Source of the DNA: Vitis vinifera
Lineage: Eukaryota; Streptophyta; Magnoliopsida; Vitales; Vitaceae
Assembly: GCF_030704535.1 (NCBI RefSeq)
Contig: NC_081811.1
Location: 3,736,501-3,800,500, forward strand
DNA length: 64,000 bases
Reading direction: 5' to 3'
Shown here: positions 25,695 through 38,953 of the stretch, in pieces
How the letters are laid out: the number at the start of each line of letters is the position of its first letter
Position numbering within the stretch: the first letter of the stretch is position 1
Program-made: the position numbers and the translations under genes
The notes under the pieces: model-generated
The model's database searches: none
The model's input: only the letters and a program-made list of their open reading frames with translations
What the model was told of the DNA's origin: nothing

Positions 25695-28600
25695 TTAATG
25701 TTGGTCATCGATCGCCAGGGGAACAGATTTTGCCTGAAAGAGTATGAGATAATAAATTCAATAAGATTTTTGTTTCTACAGAACCAAAAGACATAATTCC
25801 ATTTTTGAGAATGCTGGGCATTTTTTCTTTTGAAACATTTAACTAAGTAGTTCAAGTCTTTTTTTTTTTCAATTTGATTAGTGAGGAACCTTTCATGACT
25901 GCACCCTTCAGACTAAACCTCCGGGTGCAGATTGTACCCATCACAACCAGCACTGGGTAATCCAGTGCATTCAATCAACAACAGGAATTGAAGTCTCGGG
26001 GTGCTGATTGTGCCCGTCACAATCAACACCAAATAATCCAAGGTATGCGACCAATCACAGAAATCAAACCCAGGACTGTGTGGCCCTATCACACATCCTG
26101 CCATTCGTCCTAACCTATGTCTTCCCAAATTTTGGGATCTAAGAACATAAGAAGCAAAACAGAAATAAAGGGCTGAAGGACTCACCAGATCACGGAACTT
26201 AAGAGTGTAGAACATCTCAAGGTATCGTCGGGTCTCACGCCTCGAAAGTTTAGAGACATACTTCCAGAAACCATAAACCCCAGCCAACGTCATTAGCCTT
26301 TCAGAATAAATCTTCCATGTATACCTACAATTACGAATGTATGAGTGAGCCATATATAAAGATCATGTATCAAATCCATCAAGAGAAACAAACCTTTCAT
26401 AGATTCTTTGAAGACCTGCATCCGAGATTTTATTCCAGTGACTTGAATCCTCCTTGCACTTTTCAAAGAAATCCACCATGGTTGTAGCAACCTGATCAGG
26501 GTGATATGGATCAATATGGAATCCTGATACACCGTTTTCAATGATCTCTGCAGGACCACCATGGCAAGTGGCAAATGTAGGAAGGCCACAAGTCATGGCC
26601 TCCACTACTGTAAGTCCAAAAGCTTCATAAAAGGCAGGCTGCAATTGGAAAAGAGAAAAATTATTCAATAAATCAATCACAAACTTATGATATTTAGTTT
26701 CTTAACCGAACCGATAGGATAGAAATTATCTCAGGACTTCGAGATCAACTTGACTAAGTTATCATCATTGTAGTAAGCATAATGCCTGAGTTGTAAATGA
26801 AACGAGGGAGTTTGAGTGCTGCATACCTGCACAAAAATACCCCTTGTGTCAGCAATGTAGCGATAGAGTTCACCATTACGTGCTCGGTTTGTTTGGGATG
26901 ACATCCATCTGAACTGGCCATGCAAGTTGTACTCCTTCATAAGGTCATGCATCTTCTCAATTTCTACAATTTCTTCTCTGTCATTTGACTTCTTCACATC
27001 ATTGTAACCAGCTACCACAACCAGATTTGCCATTTCCCTCAGTTTGGCATTCTTAGCATAGCACTCAACCAGCCCAGTAATGTTTTTCACTTGGTCAAGC
27101 CTTGCCATGGAAAAGATTATGGGCTTTGACCGATCATTCAGCATACCACTGCAGTAATTCCAAATGAAAGATCAGATTGTTAACTTACTCGGTCATTACT
27201 CATTAATTTTGGAGTCAAATTTTGAAAAGAAAATTCTAATTGTTTGCAACTTCATATTTATAATCCATTACAACGTGCAAACATCATTATCGTAGAAGTC
27301 AAAATCCTAATTACATTTCAGATATCAACTAATATGGAATCTTGAAACATGTTTCCTAACACACAGCTCACAATTTTCTGAACTAGATGTGACATAAACA
27401 AAGAAGAAGCATTGTCAGAATTTATTAAATTGTACTTGTTCCTCCATGTGATCCACTAGATAATCTCATGTTTAATTTTCAACATAATGCGTGTTATATG
27501 AGCAGACAGCTGATCATAAGATGATTGGAAGGACTGCATAAGGTGGAGAAACATAGAATCAAGAAGTAACTCACATGTGTTCTTCATTCTGCTCAGGATC
27601 ATATAAGAGCTTTTCAATTGAACCATGCAGGGCAGTAAGTCTTTTTTCAACATCAGAGTATGGAAAGTAAATGCACATATCTGCCCCAGGAGAGACAATG
27701 TTGAACTTCGGATCGAAAACATCTATGCCATGAACAACTCGATACAGCCCCGGAAGAGTGAAAGCAGTGTGGCTCTCATACTGACCAACGGTATTCTTCC
27801 TGAAAGAAAAAACACAACTGATGCAACAAGCGCTACTAAAACTAAAATCTGCTAAATTGAGAAGTTTCCCAAGCAATTATTTTTTAATTTAATTTCCAAA
27901 TGCATTATAGGTGGTTAATTGATAGTGTTGAAAACCTTGAGATAGGAAGGGTAAAAAAGCAAGCCAATATAACTGAGATAGATCACACTGGCTTAAGTAC
28001 ACTATCATGCTGATAATGCCTGTACAATGATTTAAATATTAGAGGTTTATTTACAGGTGGTGAGGCACACTGAACAGATGGTATTAACATAAAATGCTCA
28101 ATTCATTCAAGCTACCTTGGAAATACATGAGCAGGCACATAAATATACGGGCACAAGAAATCATCCATCAGAAAGCTCCTAATCTCCTAATTTTTTGTTT
28201 CAATCAATATCAATATGGTCAACAACTTTTTCTTTGATGAGGAAAGTCTTCAATCAAGTTCCAGTTAAAGAACTCCAAGTTGGTGCATACAATCCACTTC
28301 AAGAGGTTAAATACAAAGGAAAGCATGAAGGATATGTCTTTGAGGATACTAAAGGAAAAAAAAATAATATGTATGACGTTTTGATATAACCATGAACATT
28401 TACAGTAGTAATACCACAAAGCATCTGTCTTTGGCAATGATATACATAAATTTGGATATTACAATCCAACCATACACTGCAGACTTTTTCTCTTCTTTTT
28501 TTTTTCCCCTTCTTATAGGGCAACTAACCATGCATGCTGCTGACTTGGAACCTAAATTGTGATATGCCTTAAATTGACACACGATTGTAGTTAAAGAAAA

Positions 28601-31600
28601 CACTCAAAACCATTAAGCCCAATCAACAATGGCATTGACAGTGGGATTATCTCATTCAATGTTTGGTAAGAAACTATTACTATAAAATAGTGTATGTGAG
28701 CTGAACCTTATCAATACCCTAACCAAGCCCTATCTTTATTCTTTTTTATAAGAAGCCTGCAGTTAAGTATGATCTCATGGCTCTTCATCCAAAGGTAATG
28801 GGGTCCAGTTGAATCATGATATTCAAATCATACTACAAGAAGTGACAAATATAACATGCTACCATATAAACATCATTATAAATTTCTAAGAGCATAAGGA
28901 AGAAACTTACGATCCAGCAATCTCTTGGTATGTGCTAGTGATGATAAAATCTGCATTATTCATGGCTATCAGGTCAGCAGTAAATTGACATGAGAAGTGG
29001 TATTTATCGTCAAAATTTTTCCAATATATATCAGAATCCGGGTACTTTGTTTTCTCAAGCGCGTGTGCAATGGTGCACTGCATGTATAAAAATTTAATTA
29101 GGAGAAAATTTATAATTTCCATTTTCAGAAAATAAAATGAGCTTCATGTTCACATAATAATAAAAAAGAATATTCTAACCTGTGTGACTCCCAGCTTAGA
29201 AGCTAACAATGATGCGACGAGATTTCCATCACTATAGTTGCCAATGATCAGTTCTGGAACACCCTGTAATTCAGCGGCAATCTCACTTGCTGCATCCTGA
29301 ACATAATACACAGCCATGCACAAACATTTCACAATAAGATTTGAGAAAGCACATTAACAGTAACTATTGCATGGTGTTAAGGCGGGGAAATTGATAAGAC
29401 AGGTGCAATGGTGGTGGCTGTTACAGGAGAATAGAGGAAGAGACAGCAGCAGGGTACTGAAGCAATGGTGCTAATATGTATTAACTCCTGTTATAATCGT
29501 TATTTAAAAACTTGACATAGATTATGTTTCAAACTAAGATTTGATTAGATTTTACTACATGAACTTTCAAATCCTCTGACTTTTCATTTAGAAATCAAGT
29601 GTCATTGAAACCTCATAATAGATAGAGAATCAACGAAAAGCTCTATACTCATCATCATTCCGCTAACTCAAATATCAGTTGGTGTGTGTGTGAGAGAGAG
29701 AGGGAGAGAGAAATCATTTAAAAGATTGACAGGAGATTTTATTTTTTATTTTTTTGGGGTAAAGAAAGTCACATTTTTGTTATAAAAAAACAAAATACTC
29801 ATGTGTAAGAATTCTATCAACTACTAAATGTGATGCTGCCGTGATTTTTAGTTACCAGGGACCAAGCTCACCATTGAGCATATCTTCAATGAAATCATTA
29901 CACTCCTTGAAATGATTTCTCATCTCGCATTTAGGTAATACACTTCTCATCTACAAATATATAATACCATGCTTTTAAACTTGATGCCACAACCCCCTTC
30001 ATAATGGTTCCAAACAATCAGAAAGGAATATTTAATTATATAGACTAGAGGCATTTTATCATCCAGGTATTATCCATGTTTTTTTTTTTTTTTTTGATAG
30101 GTTAGGAATTATCAATGTTTTTCATAAAGGCATAAATATGCAGCAGATTTCTCTACAAAAAGGATTTTATGCCCTCATTTATAGCCGAAAAAAAAAAATA
30201 CTGGATTCTACTACAAACTATGCAATGTGCTCAATACAGGAAATGAAATATATATTGGCATTGAGGTTTGCAAATGCCACAATTTTGCATCCATGATTAT
30301 GTGTTTCTTCTCTTTTTTCCTTTTCTTTTCCCTTTTTTCTTTTGGAAAAACTGTTTCAGCAGACAAACTAAAAGGTATTTTGAACCTCTTTCCAATTGGT
30401 CCTAGCATGAAAATGTAGTCATCTGGGGACAATACTAAGACGACCACCATCTTTAAGCGCAAAACAAAGTTCATCAGTTTATCTGTACAACTTGTATTTT
30501 GTGGTTCAAAAAAAAAAAAAAAAATTTCCCCTAATAAGATAATTCGATCCTATACCATCAATCAAAAGAAGATTAAATCCCTTCCTTTTATAAGAGAGGT
30601 TTGGTGGCAATTGAAGCATTGATTCAATAGCGTAAGAAAGATAACAACAACTGTAGCTTTAAATGTTCAATAAATTTTACCTCTGCAAAGGTCTCCAGAT
30701 AAGGCCACACATCAAACCTTGAAATCCACTTACGAAGAATTCCTTTGTCTGTTCTGAAAGGAACACGCAATATATGTGAATGTTCTGTTCCACTGACTCT
30801 TTCCAGCCGCTGGTTGCATGTAGTTCCTTTTGCATCAGGTATTAACCGGGTCACCTTAGACAAGTAGATTTACAGTAAAAAAAAGCACTCTGCATAAGCC
30901 CAGTTAGATAAGTTGAAGATTGTGCAGCATAAATACACTTACGATAAGAATTCTTGGTGTGACATCTAGTCCTTGCTTTTGCATTCTAAGCAACATTTCA
31001 TTCTCCAAAGCACGCACTTGATCCAGTATATAAACAACCTGTGCACCAAATAAAGAAGTATCATAAAGAAAGTCATCTAGCATTCATGGTTGATAACTTC
31101 CATCCTACACTCATACATAAAAATTAATTATCATATATGTCACATAAGCCTTGCATGAACAAGAGAAGCTGCTCCAAATGAAGACAGGAAAAAATGGAAA
31201 TAAGATCCACTGCAGCATTAAGAATATTATTGGTTCACCACAATGGAAAAATGTTAATACCTGTCCACCAGTATCAGGTAAACCTAAAACATTTGCTTGT
31301 CCAAAGTAACCATGTGGAGACAAAATGACAACATTAAACACCATTGGTATTCTCCCTAGGAATGTCTCTAAGGTAGATGGATCAGGAGCCTGAAGAATGT
31401 CCAAGAGAAGATGTATCATCTCCAGAACCCTCTGTGCAGTATCACCCCAACCTCTCTCGAAACCCATTCCTTGAAATCTGCACAAAAGTGACATTGGAAA
31501 AGTAAATGCCAAGCACTAAGGACTTAATGTCCATATATCTTTTACTTGTAACTATATATTTACACACACCCAGTAAAATCCCTAGAAGAGAAAGACATGG

Positions 31601-33927
31601 AAACAAATAAACATAGAAAGGTAAATACTTACTCATATTCAAACTCCCCAAAGGGTGTCTCTGGTGGAAGTTTAGTAAGATGATCATCTGCCTTAACCAA
31701 AGCGGACTGCAGCCGGGATATGCTCTGTATCCGATCATTCAACATGATGACCTGCACATAAGAACAATTAAATCATCTAGCTCCACAATGCCACAGTATA
31801 AAAAATCAATACAATTTTGATTTTTCATTTTTCCAGAATTCCATTATTAGGGAAATATCAAAATCATAATATGAGAACATAAAGCCAAACTAAATTGAAA
31901 GTCTGGAGCCCCAAAAAAATGGTAAATATGCAATAATATTTGATATTGCCTCTTGCCTTTTTTTGGCCATTTGGTTGCTATGTATACATCGTGTATACAT
32001 TATTGGTTTTTCTCTTGTTTAATACAATCTTTACTTACCTCTAAAAAAAATGCAATAATATTTGATATTACGGGAAGGACTGCATTGATGATAAATGTTA
32101 TAGTTCTGCATATCCTGTTATTAAAATGAAATTTCACTTTAAGAAAGGCTACTCCCAGACCAAACTTACTTGTCCTTTATATTTGTGTACTCGAAGAAAA
32201 TCAAGCAATGGTTCCAACGATTCTTTATTACGGAACATGATTGAGGAGAGATGACGGTTGAGAAATTGGACACCATTGCCAATGGACGAAGATCGGTTGG
32301 GGCGAGGAAATGATGCATTGAATGGCTCAAAATCAAGCTCAAGCACATAATAATCATTGAACCTAACACAAGTTCAAAAACCCAAAAAGATGAATTTCTT
32401 CAGACGCTTATCAAACTAGAAACAACTCATAGACAATTTTGAAATGAAAGGAGTAAAATACTACTCGTCAAACAAAACTGGAGAGAACAAAGGAATTGCT
32501 TACATCCCATCAACAAGCTCTTCTTTGAAGCGAAGATATTCAGAAACACTCAACTGATCCACACTAAGTTCATGGACATTGACACGAACATATTCCCAAA
32601 CACCAGGCCTTGGTCGAACAGCAATAGCCACAAAAGGAGGTAGAATTATCGCTTCCTGCCAGCAAAATAAACATAATAAAATAGATGACACCAACACAAC
32701 TTTAATCCCAACAGTGATTTGTGCCTTTTTCTCCAACTGGTGTAACAGTAATGGAAACAATTCCAGCCATGAGTTATCCAGGATGCACTAGGAAAAGGAG
32801 AAGGAAAAAGGAGAAATTAAAGAGATATGGAAGAAAAATAAGTGACCAATTTGAATTCAATAAAACTTAAAAATTTTCCTTTATAAAAGGATGGAATTTA
32901 TTTTAACTAATTTTTATTATACTTTATTCCATGGCAAAATAAATAAGAAAAATTTGAGATCCCTTCCCCTACTACTTTTGAGGCCAAATAAAAATTTCTT
33001 CAAAGTGATTGCTGAGTTTTCATATGAAACAAAATGAAAAGGTGGAGCATCAAGACAAGTTGGAATCTGAGTGGCGACAGGAAGATTCCAATTTGTAAAT
33101 TCTTTTCCTAGGAAAATCTTGTCAACAGAGCACGCATTTTGTAAGTATTTTTCTGGCGGCCAAACAAGGAAAAGAAAAAAAGGATTGGCATCGACTTTAA
33201 AAAGTGCTTTCAAACAAATTAACAGAACAAATCCCACGGGAAATCTATAGTTGCCGCTACATACACTTAGCTATATTCATTGAACCTGAACTTTTCAATC
33301 AGAAACAATCTGCTCATAAACAGGGTGGATGACAAAATTCACCTGCGTAGATTTCAGAATTTGGCCAAAAGGACCATCACTGAGTTTCTGCCGCCCTACA
33401 TCGTCGCCTACAATATTATCGAGCTCATCGATCAAGTGATGCGGTTGCAAAATCCCATTTCCTTGTGCCACATACCTTCAAACAAACAAACAAAAAAAGG
33501 TATATCGATAAACCAAACCCTAAAACTCCCGATCAAACCAAACAAAAGAAAATCAAACACCGCCAAAATTTTGAAGCCTTCCATTTCCGAGTTTCCAGGT
33601 TAGCTCTGAACTCCCTAAGCTCTCAAAGAGCAAACTAAGTGCATCAACGTAAATTTCCTCAGCCAACAAAGAAAAGAAAATCAAACAATATTTAAAATTT
33701 TCAAGCCTTTCCACTTCCAAATTTCCAGGCAAAATATGATCGAACTAAGATACTAAACCAAAGACTTCAACTTCAATCTTCTCAGCAACCAAACACAAAA
33801 AAATTAAAAAGAAAATGAGGAAGCAGAACCTGGAGAGAAGAGCAACAAGCTCGTTGCGGTGAGCAGAGAGAGTGTCTTCCACTCTATCTCTGATGCTCGG
33901 ACTTCTCCCTAACTTCGGGGTCACCAT
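25695..33927 (-). CDS. SUS3: Sucrose synthase, SUS2/SUS3 group, 15 coding exons
   Basis: Cytosolic GT-B enzyme converting sucrose and UDP to fructose and UDP-glucose. Exons: 33927-33830, 33475-33343, 32655-32504, 32362-32170, 31751-31633, 31477-31261, 31038-30943, 30854-30681, 29296-29180, 29077-28911, 27799-27575, 27148-26827, 26638-26394, 26324-26186, 25733-25695. All junctions are GT/AG and the frame closes to 811 residues, a normal length. The N-terminus has the regulatory kinase site around Ser11 (GRSPSIRDR). The conserved [20 protein letters not shown] block ends at 304. Substrate residues Arg580 and Lys585 lie in SMARLDQVK. The EX7E motif is Glu676 to Glu684 ([12 protein letters not shown]). 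The sequence resembles Arabidopsis SUS2/SUS3, known in seeds, guard cells and stress. Nothing is missing. The start is the ATG of MVTPKLGR. Confidence 0.98.
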
Positions 33928-34005
33928 CACTGTACACAAAACTTATCCAAAAATAAGAATTCCAAGCACAGTACAAAATGAACAAGTCTATGCTCCAGGT
34001 CTCCC

Positions 34006-34013
34006 TATATATA
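34006..34013 (-). promoter_or_regulatory. TATA box of sucrose synthase
   Basis: TATATATA on the minus strand, about 80 bases before the ATG, predicting a leader of roughly 50 bases. Many sucrose synthase genes carry a leader intron; this box so near the ATG argues against one here unless a second promoter exists upstream. Confidence 0.6.
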
Positions 34014-34029
34014 GCGGTGAAAAAGGGGA

Positions 34030-34076
34030 AGAGAAAAGAGAGGAGAGAAGAGAGAAGAGAGAAGAGAGAAGGCAGA
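34030..34076 (-). repeat. CT-rich (minus strand) imperfect heptad repeat in the sucrose synthase promoter
   Basis: On the plus strand AGAGAAG is repeated several times in a 47-base purine-only tract, directly upstream of the TATA box. Such Y-patch/GA tracts are common in plant core promoters and may bind GAGA-type factors; the latter is inference. Confidence 0.75.
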
Positions 34077-34858
34077 GGCGTGTTTGGATTGGTTTTGTTT
34101 TGGAGCTTTGAGAATTGTGAAAAATGGGTGACGATGCGATTGGGACGTGGGAAATGAAAACTGGGGCAACAAAACCGGGGATGAATTGATGGATTCTGGG
34201 AGAGAGTATCCAATGCCTTCACAGCCACGCTCGGCTGCTCGTCCAATTCAACGTACGTCAGACACCTGTCAATTTTTCATTTTGTTTTGGTTTTTCTCTC
34301 CGTCGATGGTTTTTGTTGGCTATCTGGTTGTCGAACACGGTAATGATGACGTGGCTTATATGTTCAGGTGGGGCCACCGCAACCGATTCCAGAACCGCGG
34401 AAATTACGCAAAAAAGAAAAAAGGAGAGTAGTTTGGGTGCGTTTGGTTGCACACTTGCACTCTGCCTTTGAATTTTGGGTTTTAAAAATTTAATAAATTG
34501 AAAAAATAAATTATCTTTTATGAATATGATTCGATATAAAAAACAAGATTAAGATATAAATTGTAAATAAATATGTGATGGTGGCATTTTTTTATAAATA
34601 TTTTTTTAGTTTTGTAGTCAGATAATTTAAAAATAAATTATAAAAATATTTTAACTTTAGTTTTTTTTAAATAAAATAAAATAAAATATTAATATTAATA
34701 AGTAATGCATTTCACAGTTTTTGGAAAAGCACTTTTCCAGGCTCCTTTAGTAGATATCGAACAAGCCCAACCTTATCTTTGACCTTTAAGATATCATGAT
34801 ATGTACCCAATTTTTTAAATAGTATCTCCCAACCTTATCTTTAACGTGAAAGAATCTT
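34077..34858. other. Upstream region of sucrose synthase
   Basis: The first 350 bases are GC-balanced and probably regulatory; from 34440 the sequence turns AT-rich. No gene or repeat border recognised. Confidence 0.4.
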
Positions 34859-35460
34859 CTATAAAACTTAATACTTATTTAAGTTAAATTATATTTAAAT
34901 TATTATTTTAAAGCTTATTACTTAATTTCTATTTTAATTATTCATGTTATTTGATAAAATTAAATGGATGTTTGGTAAAACAATTTAATAATTTAATTTA
35001 AATCATTAAGTAAATTAAGTATGTTTTGATAAGATAACTTAATGATATAACTTAAAATAAAAAATAATTTTAAGTAATAAGTAAAAACAATTAATTTATT
35101 CTTAAATCCACGTTTTTTTTACTACTCTATGATATTTATTGTTATTTAAACTTTTTAAGTTAATTTTATCAAATATAATAATTAAGTAATAAGTTTTAAA
35201 TCCACAACTTAAATATAATTTAATTTAAAGTCAACTTAAATTATTAATTAATTAGTATTAAGTTTTATCAAACACTCTCAATTTAACCTTATTTTAAATC
35301 ATTAAATTGACATATTTATCTACATAAATTATAATTAAAGTAAAAAAGGTTGAGTAATATTAGAGGTCATAGAATAATAAAGGAGATTATGGAAGGTACT
35401 TATGATAAATAGGGTAAAAAAAGTCAAATGTATATGTATATTTAAGAATAAGGTAAAGAC
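34859..35460. mobile_element. MITE-like element interrupted by a second copy of its family
   Basis: The flanks of the inner element join into a sequence aligning with the intact copy at 57156-57549: AAAACTTAATA start, TTTGATAAAATTAA, then TATTTTAAATCATTAAATTGA, TAGAGGTCAT and AATAATAAAGGAGATTATGG. Non-coding. The outer right end is not sharply visible. Confidence 0.6.
34969..35282. mobile_element. MITE-like element nested in a relative
   Basis: The left end GATGTTTGGTAAAACAA and the complemented right end GAGTGTTTGATAAAACTT are inverted; about 314 bp, AT-rich, non-coding. It splits the outer element just after TTTGATAAAATTAA. Confidence 0.65.
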
Positions 35461-36646
35461 TATTAACTGGGAGGTGTTAGAGCACAGATGACGAGAGTAA
35501 GTTCCAGCTAGCTTCCAAGACGACTACAATCGTTTGTCCTGCACAAAGGAATGTCTAGATGGGTTTTCGAATGCGCCCCTCCGAAGATGAAGATTGAGTT
35601 AGAGAGAGTTGACTTGAGTAAGAAAATGTTGTTTTGGAAATATGATAACAAACCTTTCTTCTATACATGGATGACTATTTATTTTTATTCACGCGCTCCT
35701 AAGGTGTTTTAATGGTACTTTAATCGCACTTGATTATACATTACTGTGACAATTATTATCGGCCTATAATGACTCTCATCTTGATAAATCTTAAATAATG
35801 GCATTTTATCCTCGTAACAACTGCATCAATCAAGGTTCTTGTTTAGTGCACAATTAATGCTTTGAGACAATTTAGACACCATTCTTACTGTTCAGTCGTT
35901 TAGGATAATCCGTTTACCATCCTGGGTCTAAATGGGCTATCCGTTCGATTGAATGTTTCACCATTCAACTCAACCTTTATATTCACCCTCAAGACGGTTG
36001 AGTCACTCAGACGACAATAAGGGACAGAATGGAAATGAAGGCCCATAGGAGGGACAAACTTGGATAGAAATTAAAGTATAATTATAGTTATCTTAAGGAT
36101 AACAGTGCAAGTCAAAATTTTTTATTAACAAAAAGTGAATGGATTGAAAAGTAATTGTAGATCAATCATTTCTCGTAGAATAAATGGATTGAAGAGTACC
36201 ATGAGTTTAGCCATTGACCCTACTAGATCAACATTTTGAGAAACACTTTGACAAAAGATTAGGCAACAAAAGTTTCAAGATGACAATGATTATCTCATTT
36301 TTCATATATTATTTGGTGGTCTTTAATTATGGTTAGTCCTTACAGGCGCTTTGAAGCAGATCTGGGCTCATGCCCGACCTTAATTGCGTTGAGTTGGCCC
36401 AGATATAGGGGCTTGGGTCAGGGTGGGGACGAACCTGGAGTGGGCAAGCTTGGATCTGGAACTGTAGGGCCCAATGGCCCAACACACAGCTCATTAAGTC
36501 TCCTGCCGCTTTGAGGAGTTAATGATAGGGAACTATGTCTATTTTGAGTAAAATTCAGGTAGCTATTTGGTGGCTACAAAAGAGGTTCGAATATAGCATG
36601 TAAAATCCCACCCCATGTTGAAATTGCTAAATATGGGGAGAGCAGC
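35461..36646. other. Intergenic, upstream of the polygalacturonase
   Basis: The stretch 35470-35640 (CCTGCACAAAGG, CCCCTCCGAAG, AGAGTTGACTTGAG) has the wording of a plant LTR fragment, but no partner LTR or coding relic is present. A GC-rich patch at 36340-36520 carries no recognisable protein. Confidence 0.35.
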
Positions 36647-36654
36647 TATAAAAG
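36647..36654 (+). promoter_or_regulatory. Candidate TATA box of the polygalacturonase
   Basis: TATAAAAG about 240 bases before the ATG. It would give a leader of some 210 bases; no closer box was seen. Confidence 0.35.
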
Positions 36655-36886
36655 ATAAAATTCTTATTTGTATTGGAATTGATCCTATTCATGTCAAGGG
36701 TATACCATACCCATACCCATTCCCTTTCCTTCCCCAATTCCTATATCAGCAAGAGCACTACATACGGATTAATGTTTACTAAAACAAGGTTAAAGGGGTG
36801 TACTGGGTGATCAATTTAAAGGGATCTGGCTCTCAATTGTTTTCTTGCAAAAAATCAAGTGACTGTTGTTCAGAATCAAGGTCACA

Positions 36887-38953
36887 ATGGCCATGACAAT
36901 AAGATTTGTGGCCAAAGCTGTCATTCTCTTGGGCTTGGCTTTAATCTCATGCAATGCTCAGGGCGACCCGCTGCGTGACGATCTCCGTCGTCTCCTTGCT
37001 GACACTGGAGCTACAGTTTTTGACGTTACAAAATATGGCGCCGTCGCTGATGGCAAGACTGATAATGTTGAGGTCCTCAACGCTGGTCCTTTTCGCCATC
37101 CATTCGCATGCATAACTTTTTTTTTTTTTCGCCTACGAGTTTGTTTTTCCTAAAATTATTGTCAATTTAATATAAAATCGAGAGAGTGAAAAAAGTTGCG
37201 GTCATGCAGGCCTTTATGAAGACATGGCTTGCAGCATGCCATTGGAGGGGAACGTCGACGGTTCTCATCCCCGAGGGAAAGTTCTTGGTAGGGCAAGCAA
37301 CGTTTGAAGGGCCATGCAATAGCCCCAACCCCATAGTTTTTGAGGCTCGAGGAACCGTATTGGCACAGCCTGATTTGAGTGAGTACCCTTCTCCAGAATG
37401 GTTGATGTTTGAAGACGTGAATCAATTGATACTTAAGGGCGGAGGAACCTTTGATGGGCAAGGTGTGTTTGCATGGAAGTATAACGATTGTCATCAGAAC
37501 GCCGACTGCCAGATGCTTCCAACTGTAAGCACAAACTCAAAACTTCAAATTACCATAATGGAACTCGGACATACAACATTTGACCGATTACTTGCTTTCT
37601 TTTGGTTGTGCAGAATCTGAAATTCAACAAGGTGAATAACTCTGTGGTTCAGGATATCACCTCCCTCGATAGCAAATCATTCCACTACTTTATCACCAAT
37701 TCCTATAACTTTACTGCTTTCAATCTCACTATTACTGCCCCTGGAAACAGTCCAAACACTGACGGCATGCATCTAAGCCGTTGTGATCTGGTGAATCTAT
37801 CGAACTTCACCATTAAAACTGGCGATGATTGCATCTCAGTCGGACAAGGGAGCACCAATATTAACATTACAAACGTGTATTGTGGCCCGGGACATGGCCT
37901 CAGGTAAGACCCCGTAAAATTTGTCCTAGAGAGAAATTTGAACCCTATTTGCCAAGTGTTTTTAAAAACAATTTTGAAGATAATTTTTTAGAACAGTTTC
38001 ATTATGTTTTGTAAGCAAAAAAAAAATGTTTGAAACTTATTATGTTTTTAATCTATTTTCTATTAAATACATTTTAAAATAGTTCTTATAAACTATGAAA
38101 ACAAGTTAAAATAATTAAACATACTTACTAAAAACACTTTATTTTCTATTTTTTACTTAAATTCGTTTTCTATTTTAAAAAACAGATACTATCTTTTTGT
38201 TTTAAAAATAAAAAATTGTTTTTTGTGTTTTGTTTTCTGATTATAGAAAAAGTTCCCCTTTTTTTCCTTGTATTGAAGTGAATAGAAAACTGATTTAGAA
38301 AATAGTCACCAAACATGAACTTAATTGCACTGTAAGGAAATGTCATTAGCCTCCGCGCCCTTTGGTGTTAACCCCCTTCTTGGCTTTGCACCAGTATTGG
38401 GAGCCTTGGAAAGTACCCAAATGAAAAGGATGTGGTAGGGATTCATGTGACTAACTGCACATTGAATGGCACAACAAATGGCGCAAGGATCAAAACCTGG
38501 CCTGGATCACCTCCAAGTCAAGCTTCATCCATCATCTTTCAAGACATAGTTATGAACAGTGTAAAAAACCCCATCCTCATAGATCAGAAGTATGGTTCAC
38601 ATACAGGCAAGGTAACAAAGTTTCCTCAGTTTTCTCATCAACCAAACTAAGTTTTTATGGAAAAGGGATGGAATAACCACCTATCAATCCGCTTTTCCTT
38701 TGAATTTGTGTAGCCATCTCGTGTGAAGGTCAGCGATGTTCTTTACAAGAACCTAAGGGGGACAACGATTTCAAAAGTAGCAGTGTCCTTGGTATGCAGT
38801 GAACTGGTCCCTTGTAATGGGCTTCAACTGGAGGATATCGATTTCACCTACAACGGCCCGGCGACTTTCAAAGAGAACTTGCCCTTTTCATCTACATGTT
38901 TGCATGCAAATGCGTCCTATGTCGGCAAGCAGAACCCACCAGCTTGCGCTTAG
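36887..38953 (+). CDS. Polygalacturonase, GH28 (exopolygalacturonase-like), 5 exons
   Basis: Secreted pectin hydrolase acting on de-esterified homogalacturonan. Exons 36887-37072, 37210-37524, 37614-37903, 38395-38611 and 38714-38953 join in frame to 415 residues. The start has the favourable context ACAATGGCC; Met3 is an alternative. A signal peptide spans about 1-25. The four GH28 motifs are present: NTD at 215-217 (SPNTDGMHLS), GDD at 237-239 (GDDCIS), GHG at 260-262 and RIK at 295-297 (ARIKTWPG). Catalytic Asp and His are intact. Several N-glycosylation sequons lie in exon 3. The overall sequence fits the pollen/exopolygalacturonase clade. The exon 1 donor (GAG then GTCCTC) is weak but joins DNVE to AFMKTW as the family requires. 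Intron 3 carries a repeat-like insertion. Confidence 0.95.
37935..38320. repeat. MITE-like sequence inside polygalacturonase intron 3
   Basis: The intron centre is AT-rich with roughly inverted ends (TTTGCCAAGTGTTTTTAAAA on the left; AAAATAGTCACCAAACATG on the right) and repeated TTTTCTA/TAGAAAA words. It resembles the TTTTCTAAAAATTATTT stretch at 54440-54760. Borders are approximate. Confidence 0.45.

Noticed and set aside
35470-35640. LTR-like wording near the polygalacturonase
   Set aside because: No second LTR, primer site or coding relic, so not called as an element.
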